64,000 bases of DNA from Paramesorhizobium leguminum (GTDB lineage Bacteria; Pseudomonadota; Alphaproteobacteria; Rhizobiales; Rhizobiaceae), in NCBI RefSeq assembly GCF_003217235.1, contig NZ_QJTF01000015.1, positions 1-64,000 on the forward strand, written 5' to 3'. Below, one piece after another: positions 1 to 7,302 of the stretch. Made by a program: the position numbers and the translations under genes. A model generated the notes under the pieces. That model saw only the letters and a program-made list of their open reading frames with translations, made no database searches and had not been told where the DNA came from. How positions within the stretch are numbered: the first letter of the stretch is position 1; each line of letters opens with the position of its first letter.

Positions 1-2
1 GC

Positions 3-206
3 GGGCGCCGTCACATCAGGCCGATGCTCTTCATCGCAGCCCTGACCGCCATCCGCGGCAAAAATGATCTGGCCGCGGCATACAAGGCATTCCTCGAGGC
101 CGGAAAACCAAAGCGCCTCGCTCTTGCAGCCATCATGCGAAAGATCATCATCCGCGCAAACGCCCGCATCCGTGACAAAATCGCTCCCAAACCGCAACTG
201 ACTTGA
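3..206 (+). CDS. IS110-family transposase, C-terminal part (5' end outside the window)
   Basis: The reading frame is open to the left edge and ends with TGA at 204-206. Translated from the edge it reads GRRHIRPMLFIAALTAIRG, then LAAAYKAFLEAGKPKRLALA and AIMRKIIIRANARIRD. This is the typical end of IS110/IS116/IS902 transposases (a GRRHIRRALYMAA-like block, then a FY-x-L-x-AGKP-K-ALVAVMRKLL-like block), part of the C-terminal transposase_20 region. IS110 enzymes are DEDD transposases that act with a bridge RNA from the element's non-coding end. The catalytic N-terminus lies outside, so I cannot tell an intact copy from a relic. The ATG at 24 is internal and is not a start. Family call is confident from the motif order. 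Confidence 0.8.
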   Translation, partial: GRRHIRPMLFIAALTAIRGKNDLAAAYKAFLEAGKPKRLALAAIMRKIIIRANARIRDKIAPKPQLT

Positions 207-592
207 TGACGGGATGGTGATGGCTGCTCTTCAGCGATAGCCGTTGTGCATACTGCGAGATTGGAGGTTATGAACGGCAATCAAACAATCCGTCATTCCT
301 GTGCTTGTCACAGGAATCCATGCCTCAACGGTTCCGTCACCACAACGGCGCAAACTTCAATTTTCAAGCGGTATTATAATACCTATTTTTTAAATCACTG
401 TTTTCATTGATGTTTTTCTCATATTGTAAAAAATATCCGCTTGACGCAATGCCGGTTCCCCTGTATTTGGCCCGCGTGGTGTGGGAAGTTCGGCTTCTCG
501 CATTTCTTGTTACCCGATGGCTCCTGGCCTTCGGACAACGTCAAGCAACAAAAAATGCCCCGCTTCATGCAGGGACTTTCAAGGACAGAAAC
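207..592. other. Gene-free stretch between the transposase end and rplM
   Basis: No supportable gene lies in these 386 bases. The left part would include the right end of the IS110 element; IS110 ends lack clear terminal inverted repeats, so I cannot place the boundary. The right part carries the rplM promoter candidate and a leader of about 120 bases. An AT-rich block near 361-400 includes a TATAAT at 375-380 without a convincing -35 partner. Confidence 0.5.
441..469 (+). promoter_or_regulatory. Candidate sigma-70 promoter of rplM-rpsI
   Basis: TTGACG at 441-446 and TATTTG at 464-469 are separated by 17 bases, a good housekeeping-type spacing for alphaproteobacteria, where TTGAC is the best conserved part. 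It would give a leader of roughly 115-120 bases before the rplM start at 593. Assigned from consensus match only. Confidence 0.4.
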
Positions 593-1057
593 ATGACAAC
601 CTTCTCCCAGAAGCCGGCGGAAGTGGTGAAGAAGTGGGTGCTGATCGACGCCGAGGGTCTCGTCGTCGGCCGTCTCGCGTCCATCGTCGCCAACCGCCTG
701 CGCGGCAAGCACAAAGCCACCTTCACCCCGCATGTCGACGATGGCGACAATGTCATCATCATCAATGCGGGCAAGATTGCCCTGACCGGCAAGAAGTACA
801 CCGACAAGGTCTATTACTGGCATACCGGACATCCGGGCGGCATCAAGGAGCGCACCGCGCGCCAGATCCTTGAAGGACGTTTCCCTGAGCGCGTCGTCGA
901 AAAGGCCATCGAGCGCATGATTCCGCGCGGCCCTCTCGGCCGTCGCCAGATGAAGAACCTGCGCGTCTATGCCGGTGCCGACCATCCGCATGAAGCCCAG
1001 CAGCCCGAAGTACTCGATATCGGCGTGCTGAACCGCAAGAACAAGAGGACTGCATAA
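593..1057 (+). CDS. rplM: 50S ribosomal protein L13
   Basis: A 154-residue protein beginning [19 protein letters not shown], the usual length for rhizobial L13. The L13 signature region is near the C-terminus ([13 protein letters not shown], about residues 106-118, followed by [16 protein letters not shown]). L13 is an early-assembling 50S protein. The frame stays open upstream to 407, but I place the start at 593: the homologous part begins here and AAGGAC (581-586) sits at Shine-Dalgarno distance. rpsI starts 2 bases after the stop, the universal rplM-rpsI operon. In many bacteria L13 represses its own mRNA; nothing in the leader proves that here. Confidence 0.97.
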   Translation: MTTFSQKPAEVVKKWVLIDAEGLVVGRLASIVANRLRGKHKATFTPHVDDGDNVIIINAGKIALTGKKYTDKVYYWHTGHPGGIKERTARQILEGRFPERVVEKAIERMIPRGPLGRRQMKNLRVYAGADHPHEAQQPEVLDIGVLNRKNKRTA

Positions 1058-1059
1058 TC

Positions 1060-1542
1060 ATGGCTGAGCAGCTCAACTCGCTCCAGGAACTCGGCAACTC
1101 CGCTGTCGCCACCAAGGCCGACGCCGCGCCGGTTCATGTTCAGAAGCTCGATTCCCTTGGCCGCGCCTATGCCACCGGCAAGCGCAAGGATGCGGTTGCC
1201 CGCGTCTGGGTCAAGCCCGGTTCCGGCAAGATCATCGTCAATGACAAGGAATTCGGCGCGTATTTCGCCCGTCCCGTGCTGCAGATGATCCTGCAGCAGC
1301 CGATCATCGCGGCCAACCGCGCCGGTCAGTTCGACGTGATCGCCACCGTCGCCGGCGGCGGCCTCTCCGGTCAGGCCGGTGCCGTGCGTCACGGCATCTC
1401 CAAGGCGCTGACCTATTACGAGCCGGCTTTGCGCGCCGTGCTCAAGAAGGGCGGCTTCCTGACCCGCGACAGCCGCGTGGTCGAGCGCAAGAAATACGGC
1501 AAGGCCAAGGCCCGTCGTTCGTTCCAGTTCTCCAAGCGTTAA
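1060..1542 (+). CDS. rpsI: 30S ribosomal protein S9
   Basis: A 160-residue protein with the S9 signature [19 protein letters not shown] in the middle and the basic tail [16 protein letters not shown], which reaches the tRNA at the ribosomal P site in known structures. The first 40 residues are a variable extension usual in this order. The ATG at 1060 follows the rplM stop by 2 bases, with AGAGGAC as ribosome binding site inside the end of rplM. It is the last gene of the two-gene operon and is followed by a terminator. Confidence 0.97.
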   Translation: MAEQLNSLQELGNSAVATKADAAPVHVQKLDSLGRAYATGKRKDAVARVWVKPGSGKIIVNDKEFGAYFARPVLQMILQQPIIAANRAGQFDVIATVAGGGLSGQAGAVRHGISKALTYYEPALRAVLKKGGFLTRDSRVVERKKYGKAKARRSFQFSKR

Positions 1543-1570
1543 TTTTCACGCTTCGGACGGAATTCACGGA

Positions 1571-1599
1571 AAAGCGGGCCTTCGGGTCCGCTTTTTTTG
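1571..1599 (+). terminator. Rho-independent terminator after rpsI
   Basis: Stem GCGGGCC / GGTCCGC around a TTCG tetraloop, then a run of seven T. It starts about 30 bases after the rpsI stop. Confidence 0.85.
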
Positions 1600-1600
1600 T

Positions 1601-1681
1601 TAGTGAGGTAGGGAATAGTGAGTAGTAAGATAGGATAATCTTCTACTACCTCACTATTCCCTACCTCACTATCTCACTCAC
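1601..1681. repeat. Octamer-arm inverted element, copy 1 (diverged)
   Basis: Left arm from 1601 begins TAGTGAGGTAGGGAATAGTG. The right arm, about 1642-1680, reads as its reverse complement (CACTATTCCCTACCTCACTA). The two arms share more than 20 bases around a short A+T-rich centre. The unit resembles the AGGGCAGT/AGGGGAAT-type octamers of the elements near 42.6, 48.9 and 50.1 kb but is more degenerate. It fills the space between the rpsI terminator and the agmatinase start at 1692. Confidence 0.6.
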
Positions 1682-1691
1682 TGGAATATCC

Positions 1692-2642
1692 ATGCCCTCG
1701 AAGACCATCGATCACGCATTTACCGCGCGCAGCCTGACCGGCGCTGCGACGGACCCGACCCATGCGGGGGTACTGTCGTTCATGCGGCGGCTCTACAGCA
1801 AGAATCCCAAAGGCGCGGATGCGGTGGTGTGGGGTATCCCTTTCGACGCGGCGGTTTCCAATCGTCCCGGCGCGCGGTTCGGTCCGCAGGCGATCCGGCG
1901 GGCTTCGGCGATTTTCGACAACGATCCGCAATATCCCTTCAACCGCGATCTCTTTACCGAACTGGCGGTGATCGACTATGGCGATTGCCTGCTCGACTAT
2001 GGCAACCACCAGAAGACGCCTGCGACAATCGAGCGGGAAGCGGCGAAAGTTCTCAAATCCGATGCGTTCCTCCTGTCGCTCGGGGGCGATCATTTCGTCA
2101 CTTGGCCGCTGCTTAAAGCCCATGCGGCCAAATACGGGCCGTTGGCGCTGGTGCAGTTCGATGCACATCAGGATACCTGGTATGACGATGGCAAGCGCAT
2201 CGATCACGGCTCGTTCGTCGGGCGGGCCGTCCGCGATGGTGTGATCGACCCTGATCATTCGATCCAGATCGGCATTCGCACCCATGCGCCTGATGATTGC
2301 GGCATCAAGCTTATCCATGGCCATGAAGTCGAGGAGATGTCCGCATCGGCGATTGCCGCAGCCATCATGGAGCGGACCGGGGGACGCAAGGTCTACCTGA
2401 CGTTCGATATCGACTGCCTCGACCCTGCCTTTGCGCCGGGGACGGGTACCCCGGTCGCCGGGGGCCCCTCCTCCGCCAAGATGCTGGCGGTGCTGCGTCA
2501 ATTGGGTGGCCTCGATATCGTCGGAGCCGATGTGGTGGAGGTTGCGCCCGCCTATGATCATGCCGATATAACGGCCATCGCAGGGGCGACGATTGCCATG
2601 TATTATCTCGGCCTGCTTGCGGAGAAGAAAGCGCGACGATAG
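1692..2642 (+). CDS. speB: Agmatinase / arginase-family ureohydrolase
   Basis: A 316-residue ureohydrolase. The binuclear manganese site is complete: GGDH at 131-134, DAHQD at 157-161 and DIDCLDP at 239-245, followed by the PGTGTPVAGG block that is more typical of agmatinases than of arginases. Agmatinase splits agmatine to putrescine and urea; guanidinobutyrase or a related activity is possible, since substrate cannot be read from these motifs. The ATG at 1692 lies directly after the octamer-arm element, with only a weak ribosome binding site (CTGGAA). The gene stands alone between rpsI and argC. Confidence 0.85.
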   Translation: MPSKTIDHAFTARSLTGAATDPTHAGVLSFMRRLYSKNPKGADAVVWGIPFDAAVSNRPGARFGPQAIRRASAIFDNDPQYPFNRDLFTELAVIDYGDCLLDYGNHQKTPATIEREAAKVLKSDAFLLSLGGDHFVTWPLLKAHAAKYGPLALVQFDAHQDTWYDDGKRIDHGSFVGRAVRDGVIDPDHSIQIGIRTHAPDDCGIKLIHGHEVEEMSASAIAAAIMERTGGRKVYLTFDIDCLDPAFAPGTGTPVAGGPSSAKMLAVLRQLGGLDIVGADVVEVAPAYDHADITAIAGATIAMYYLGLLAEKKARR

Positions 2643-2722
2643 CCGCTCGCAAAATGATTCAGGCATCTCTAAAACAGAATCCGAAAATGTCCCTATCCCT
2701 TTGAAATGATGAGCGAAAGCTG

Positions 2723-3658
2723 ATGAAACCGAAAATCTTCATCGATGGCGAGCACGGCACCACGGGCCTCCAGATCAGGACGCGGCTCGCCGCCCGCGAC
2801 GATCTCGACGTGATCTCGATCCCCGAAGCCGACCGGCGCAACAAGGATTTGCGCGCCGATTACTTACGCACCGCCGACATCGCCATCCTCTGCCTGCCGG
2901 ACGATGCCTCGCGCGAGGCGGTGGCGTTGCTCGAAGGGCACAATGCGACCCGCATTATCGATACATCGACGGCCCATCGCGTCCATCCTGATTGGGCCTA
3001 TGGCTTTGCCGAACTCGCCAAGGGACAGCGCGAACGGATCGCCGAGGCGCGGCTCGTCGCCAATCCCGGCTGCTATCCCACGGGCGCGATTGCGCTCATC
3101 CGCCCCTTGCGCGATGCCGGCCTGCTTTCCGCCGATTATCCCGTCAGCGTCAATGCCGTCTCCGGCTATACGGGCGGCGGCAAGCAGCTGATCGCCCAGA
3201 TGGAGGATGAGAGCCATCCGGAGCATCTCACGGCGAACAATTTCCTCTACGGCCTGCCGCTGCGCCACAAGCATGTCGGGGAATTGCAATTGCACGGCCG
3301 GCTCGACCGGCGCCCGATCTTCAGCCCCAGCGTCGGCCGTTTCCCGCAGGGCATGATCGCGCAGGTGCCGTTGTTCCTGGATGAGCTCGAAGGCAAGCCG
3401 TCGCTTGAAAAGGTCCATGCGGTGCTTGCCGAGCACTATGCCGGGCAGGATATCGTGGAGGTGGTGCCGCTGGAGACAAGCGCGAAGCTGCCACGCGTCG
3501 ATGCGGAAGAGCTGGCGAATAGCGACCGCTTGAAGCTCTATGTCTTCGGCACGGAAGGCGATGGGTTGGTAAACCTCGTGGCGCTTCTCGACAATCTCGG
3601 CAAAGGCGCATCGGGTGCTGCTGTGCAGAACATGAATTTGATGCTGGGGAAGCGTTAG
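2723..3658 (+). CDS. argC: N-acetyl-gamma-glutamyl-phosphate reductase (type 2)
   Basis: A 311-residue enzyme of arginine synthesis that reduces N-acetylglutamyl phosphate to the semialdehyde with NADPH. The start [22 protein letters not shown] holds the G-x-x-G-x-x-G-like nucleotide loop. The catalytic cysteine is C117 in ANPGCYPTG, and [11 protein letters not shown] follows. The length near 310 places it in the shorter type 2 AgrC group common in Rhizobiales rather than the 340-350-residue type 1. The start is preceded by GAGCGAAAGC. It is monocistronic here and sits near rplM-rpsI as in Brucella. Confidence 0.93.
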   Translation: MKPKIFIDGEHGTTGLQIRTRLAARDDLDVISIPEADRRNKDLRADYLRTADIAILCLPDDASREAVALLEGHNATRIIDTSTAHRVHPDWAYGFAELAKGQRERIAEARLVANPGCYPTGAIALIRPLRDAGLLSADYPVSVNAVSGYTGGGKQLIAQMEDESHPEHLTANNFLYGLPLRHKHVGELQLHGRLDRRPIFSPSVGRFPQGMIAQVPLFLDELEGKPSLEKVHAVLAEHYAGQDIVEVVPLETSAKLPRVDAEELANSDRLKLYVFGTEGDGLVNLVALLDNLGKGASGAAVQNMNLMLGKR

Positions 3659-3697
3659 GAACCTATTTGTATTTCCGACTTGGGCAAATGGACGATT

Positions 3698-3733
3698 TGT
3701 GGTAACTGTGGTAACATTACATCCGGCAGGAGG
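3698..3733 (+). promoter_or_regulatory. Direct repeat and palindrome upstream of the toxin-antitoxin pair
   Basis: The 9-base unit TGTGGTAAC occurs twice in tandem (3698-3706 and 3707-3715), and GTAACATTAC at its right end is a small palindrome. It lies just before the ribosome binding site CAGGAGG (3727-3733). Antitoxins of this family usually bind such repeats to repress their own operon, so this is a plausible operator; binding is inferred. Confidence 0.4.
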
Positions 3734-3738
3734 TTTCC

Positions 3739-3996
3739 ATGTCCATCACCACCCTATCCAGTCGTGACCTCAACATGGACATTGGCCGCGCTAAGCGTGC
3801 GGCTAACGATGGCCCTGTCATCATCACCGATCGCGGCAAGCCGGCTCACGTCCTTTTATCCTTTACAGAGTATCAGCGTATCATCGGTCAGCAGCAAAGT
3901 GTCGTCGATGAACTCGGCCTGCCGCCGGGCATTGAGGACATCGAGGTTGATTTCCCTCGCTTCCGAGAAATGCCAGGCAACGTGGACCTGTCCTGA
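3739..3996 (+). CDS. Type II antitoxin, Phd/YefM family
   Basis: 85 residues. The first 55 (SRDLNMDIGRAKRAANDG, then VIITDRGKPAHVLLSFTEYQ) match the Phd/YefM DNA-binding fold, with the T-x-R-G-K/R-P-x-x-V-L block. The C-terminal 30 residues are acidic and probably wrap the toxin. A good ribosome binding site (CAGGAGG) precedes the ATG. Its TGA overlaps the toxin ATG by one base (TGATG), so the two are translationally coupled. It should neutralise the PIN toxin and repress the operon. Confidence 0.88.
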   Translation: MSITTLSSRDLNMDIGRAKRAANDGPVIITDRGKPAHVLLSFTEYQRIIGQQQSVVDELGLPPGIEDIEVDFPRFREMPGNVDLS

Positions 3997-4415
3997 TGTA
4001 TCTCCTGGATACCAATGTCATCTCGGAGTTGCGCAAGGTCCGGGCTGGAAAAGCCGACGCCAACGTTGCCCGCTGGAGCCGCGAAGTGCCGGGGGCAAGC
4101 TTGTATCTCTCGGTTATCGTGGTGCAGGAACTCGAAATCGGAACACTTCAGCTGGAACGTAAAGATCCTACCCAAGGCGCGGTCCTACGAAGCTGGCTGG
4201 ATGAACACGTCCTGCCCCTGTTCAATAACCGGATTCTTCCAGTCGATACCAATGTCGCGCGCAGAAGCGCGATGCTGCATGTCCCCAATCCACGTCCCTA
4301 CCGGGACAGTTTCATTGCGGCGACCGCCCTTACCTTCGGCATGACGCTGGTTACACGCAACACCACCGATTTCGTGGGAACGCACGTAACCTTGCTCAAT
4401 CCCTGGGAGGAATAG
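3996..4415 (+). CDS. VapC-like PIN-domain ribonuclease toxin
   Basis: 139 residues. PIN-domain acidic residues are in place: D5 in MYLLDTNVISELRK, a glutamate in VVQELEIG, and the aspartate in the PYRDSFIAATAL block, with LVTRNTTDF near the end. VapC toxins are Mg-dependent endoribonucleases that cut tRNA or rRNA. A Phd-type antitoxin paired with a PIN toxin is a common mixed arrangement (FitAB/VapBC-like). It starts inside the antitoxin stop codon and ends 10 bases before the stop of ctaA on the other strand. Confidence 0.88.
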   Translation: MYLLDTNVISELRKVRAGKADANVARWSREVPGASLYLSVIVVQELEIGTLQLERKDPTQGAVLRSWLDEHVLPLFNNRILPVDTNVARRSAMLHVPNPRPYRDSFIAATALTFGMTLVTRNTTDFVGTHVTLLNPWEE

Positions 4416-4424
4416 CCTGCCGGT

Positions 4425-5495
4425 TTACCCGACATAAGCGCCCTTACACGCGCGCCAGTGCGCCACGGCAAAGGCGAGCACCGCCAGCGCGAAGGCCTGA
4501 TGCGTCAGGCCCCAGTGGATCGGAACGCTTGCCAAAAGCGTGGCGACGCCAATGGCTGCCTGCACCAGGATCAATCCCACCAGAACTGTCGCGCGGCGCG
4601 CATGGGTGGTTTGGGGGGCGATCCGGTTAACTTGCATAGCGTGAAGCACGGCCAAAACCAGCACGGTATAGGCGAACATACGGTGCAAGAACTGCACGGT
4701 CTTGGGATTCTCAAAGAGATTACGCCACCAGGGTGACTGGATGAACAGATCGGATGGGATGATGGTACCGTCCATCAGAGGCCATGTGTTGTAGGTGAGC
4801 CCCGCGTGAAGCCCGGCCACGAGGCCGCCGAGATAAATCTGTACGAGAACGGCGAATACCAGCCAGCCGGCGAAGCGCTGTATGGAGCGTTCGGCGGGCC
4901 GCTCCGTATAGATCGCGAGACCACGCGCGACATAGAACACGGCGATGATGATGATGCAGGCGAGCGTCAAGTGGGTCGCCAGCCTGTATTGGCTGACACT
5001 GACGCGCTCGCTCAGGCCCGAGGCGACCATCCACCAGCCGATTGCGCCCTGCAGGCCGCCAAGCGCCAATATGCCGAGAAGGCGCGGCTTCAATCCGCGC
5101 TCAAGCCTGCCGGTGAGCCAGAAGAAGGCGAGCGGAATGGCGACAAGGAAGCCTACACCGCGTGCGAGAAACCGGTGCGCCCATTCCCACCAGAAGATGC
5201 CCTTGAACTCTTCAAGGCTCATCCCCTTGTTGATCTCAATATATTGCGGGATCTGCTGGTATTTTGCGAACTCCTCGACCCATTCAGCGTGGCTCAACGG
5301 GGGGATGACGCCGTGGATGGGCTTCCATTCGGTGATCGAGAGGCCGGAACCCGTCATGCGCGTCGCGCCGCCGACTATGACGATGGCGATCAGCACGAGG
5401 AAAACAGCATAGAGCCAGTAGCGCACGGCGCGCCGGTTGCGTGCCTCTTGCTGCGTCATCGAGGCAAGGTTGCCGCTCATCGCCGTTGCTGACAT
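4425..5495 (-). CDS. ctaA: Heme A synthase (COX15/CtaA type 2)
   Basis: 356 residues from the chosen start. This inner-membrane enzyme oxidises the C8 methyl of heme O to make heme A for aa3-type cytochrome oxidase. About eight membrane segments are visible. The conserved heme-ligand histidines lie in [32 protein letters not shown] and [11 protein letters not shown]. The frame opens at 5549, but I prefer the ATG at 5495 (MSATAMSGN), which has GGGAGTTGGAAGG just upstream; the earlier ATG lacks a ribosome binding site. It faces the toxin gene and is transcribed away from the DUF2842 gene. Confidence 0.93.
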   Translation of the reverse strand: MSATAMSGNLASMTQQEARNRRAVRYWLYAVFLVLIAIVIVGGATRMTGSGLSITEWKPIHGVIPPLSHAEWVEEFAKYQQIPQYIEINKGMSLEEFKGIFWWEWAHRFLARGVGFLVAIPLAFFWLTGRLERGLKPRLLGILALGGLQGAIGWWMVASGLSERVSVSQYRLATHLTLACIIIIAVFYVARGLAIYTERPAERSIQRFAGWLVFAVLVQIYLGGLVAGLHAGLTYNTWPLMDGTIIPSDLFIQSPWWRNLFENPKTVQFLHRMFAYTVLVLAVLHAMQVNRIAPQTTHARRATVLVGLILVQAAIGVATLLASVPIHWGLTHQAFALAVLAFAVAHWRACKGAYVG

Positions 5496-5632
5496 GCCTT
5501 CCAACTCCCTATCCAACATAGCGGATAGGTGCCGTATCACCGCTCTCATTACAAGAAGACATCGCGCGACACGCCGTCACGTTTGCTTTCCCTCTTTTCC
5601 TTTCAGGTCCGAGACGGTAGTGAAGGCGTAAG

Positions 5633-5869
5633 ATGAGTGGGGCACGACCGATGCCGGTAAGGCTGAAGAAACTGATCGGAACCTTTTTGCTGGTGGCGCT
5701 GGTGTCGATCTATGCGCTCATTGCCACGATCATCGCGGTCGGCCATCTCGCGCAATCGAGCGGCTGGGTGCATCTGGCATATTTTCTCTTCACGGGCCTT
5801 TTATGGATACTTCCGGCGATGTGGATCATATGGTGGATGGAAAAGCCGCCGCGCCGGAAAACCGGCTGA
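5633..5869 (+). CDS. DUF2842 small membrane protein
   Basis: 78 residues with two hydrophobic segments (about 17-37 and 46-66) and a basic end, PPRRKTG. The pattern SGWVHLAYFLFTGLLWILPAMWIIWWM matches the DUF2842 family, found across alphaproteobacteria, often near ctaA. Function is unknown. A second possible start is the ATG at 5651 (MPVRLKK). It lies divergent from ctaA, with the shared promoter region 5496-5632 between them. Confidence 0.8.
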   Translation: MSGARPMPVRLKKLIGTFLLVALVSIYALIATIIAVGHLAQSSGWVHLAYFLFTGLLWILPAMWIIWWMEKPPRRKTG

Positions 5870-5872
5870 GCA

Positions 5873-6997
5873 TTGGAGATGCTCACGGGTCTTTCGCCCC
5901 ATATCTCAAACGATATAAACGCGGCGCTCACATTATGGGAGCCTGACAGCTTCGTCAGCGGCCTGCCGCAATCGACAACCTTCGTGCGCAACTGGCAGGC
6001 CCATGTCAATGCGGATTGCTTTATCGCGGCGCTTTACGATGGCGGGAGGCCGATCCTGATGCTGCCGCTCGAGGTGGTGAAATCCCGCTTAGGCCGGCTG
6101 GCGCGGTTTCCCGGCGGCACCCATGCCAACGGCAATTTTCCCATCCTTGCCCGCGCCTATGCTGACGGTATCGGCGTTGACGATATTCGTGCGCTTATGC
6201 GGGCCATTCATGCGGCGCGGCCCGATATCGACGGGTTGCTGCTGACAAGGCAACTCGGCTCGTTAAATGGAATGGCTAACCCCCTCCACCACTTGAAAAC
6301 GGCGCTCAATCCCAATCCAGTGCTGTCCGCCTCGCTTTCCTCCGGTTTCGATGCAGTGCTTGAACGTAGTAACGCCAAGCGTAAGCGCAAGAAGCATCGC
6401 CAGCATACACGGCGCTACGAGGACGCGGGCGGCTACCGGATCGTCACGGCCGATACTTCCGAAGAGGCGCAGGCGCTGCTCAACCGGTTCTTCGTTATCA
6501 AGGCTGAGCGCTTCGCCAAAGGCGGCATCGACAATGTTTTTAGCGAGCCGGGCGTACGGGATTTTTTCCACGCGCTCTTTGGAGAATCGACAGGAAGAAC
6601 ACCCAGGACCTTCGAGGCCAAAGGCCTGGAGGTGGGCGGAATTATCCGCGCGGTGATAGGAAAATCCTATTGGGTGGGCGATCTGACGGTGGAATTCGGC
6701 GGCATCGCGGACGACGATCTCGTTTCGGCAAGCCCCGGTGAATATCTCTTCTTTGAAGACATCGCGCAAAGCTGCGTGGATGGCGTGTCCGTCTATAGCT
6801 TCGGCATCGGCGACGAGCCCTACAAGCGCGACTGGTGCGATATCGAACAACCGCTTTATGACAGCGTGATTGGCTTCACGGTAAAAGGGGGTACTTATGC
6901 CGCGGTATACCGGGCGCGCAATGCCATCGCGATGGCGGTCAAAAGGAATGCCTGGGCGTGGCGTCTGGCAAAAAAGCTGCGCGCGCGGGTGTCTTGA
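5873..6997 (+). CDS. GNAT-type acyltransferase, CelD/BcsL-like
   Basis: 374 residues. The central third (FDAVLERSNAKRKRKKHRQHTRRYEDAGGYRI, split here as family pattern, then EEAQALLNRFFVIKAERFA) is typical of the acetyltransf_6 (CelD/BcsL) fold, an acyl-CoA N-acyltransferase-like domain linked to polysaccharide and cellulose loci. Near the end the GEYLFFEDIAQSCVDG and YSFGIGDEPYKRDW blocks fit the same family. The start is TTG at 5873, four bases after the DUF2842 stop, or ATG at 5879. Its place beside the polysaccharide locus suggests a role in modifying a surface sugar; that is inference. Confidence 0.75.
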   Translation: MEMLTGLSPHISNDINAALTLWEPDSFVSGLPQSTTFVRNWQAHVNADCFIAALYDGGRPILMLPLEVVKSRLGRLARFPGGTHANGNFPILARAYADGIGVDDIRALMRAIHAARPDIDGLLLTRQLGSLNGMANPLHHLKTALNPNPVLSASLSSGFDAVLERSNAKRKRKKHRQHTRRYEDAGGYRIVTADTSEEAQALLNRFFVIKAERFAKGGIDNVFSEPGVRDFFHALFGESTGRTPRTFEAKGLEVGGIIRAVIGKSYWVGDLTVEFGGIADDDLVSASPGEYLFFEDIAQSCVDGVSVYSFGIGDEPYKRDWCDIEQPLYDSVIGFTVKGGTYAAVYRARNAIAMAVKRNAWAWRLAKKLRARVS

Positions 6998-7019
6998 AAC
7001 GGATGCGGAAGAATAGTAT

Positions 7020-7120
7020 ATTTCCGAAGTGCCTCCCGCAGCGCTAACTGCGGAAGGCCTTTCGACTAAGGTATTATTTGTACCCGCACGGTGATTTTCC
7101 AGCCCGTGCGGGTTTTTCTT
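7020..7120 (+). ncRNA. Candidate small RNA, double-hairpin element A
   Basis: Hairpin 1 pairs GCCT and CCGCAG (7031-7041) with CTGCGG and AGGC (7048-7058) around a CGCTAA loop, with one C/A mismatch. Hairpin 2 pairs CCCGCACGG (7083-7091) with CCGTGCGGG (7104-7112), followed by TTTTTCTT, a terminator. The arrangement, spacing and flanks match element B at 20455-20552, and the inner stem of hairpin 1 differs between copies with pairing kept. The + strand is favoured by the T tract. It could instead be the 3' end of the preceding acetyltransferase mRNA. Confidence 0.5.
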
Positions 7121-7302
7121 ACCTCAACCGTGATTATTATAGGCCAATAGAAGCCCATATTTATCACTCCGGTTCGAGAGCGAGGCACTCGCCAATGCCG
7201 ATGTAGCCCATCCTCATCGGCGCGCCGGCTGGACACGGCGCTTACTGCTTTCGTCTCGACCCGTCATTCATAGCAAACGCATTATGAGTGTCTAGCGTAC
7301 CG
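7121..7302. other. Rest of the gap before the Wzc-like gene end
   Basis: Together with element A this makes the 305-base gap 6998-7302 between two converging genes. I see no reading frame with a credible start and no clear terminator for the - strand gene. Confidence 0.4.

Noticed and set aside
407-592. Upstream extension of the rplM frame (62 extra residues)
   Set aside because: Sequence does not look ribosomal, the family starts at 593, and a ribosome binding site precedes 593.
3680-4162. 160-codon frame across antitoxin and toxin
   Set aside because: Shadow frame; the antitoxin and toxin frames carry the family motifs and overlap correctly.
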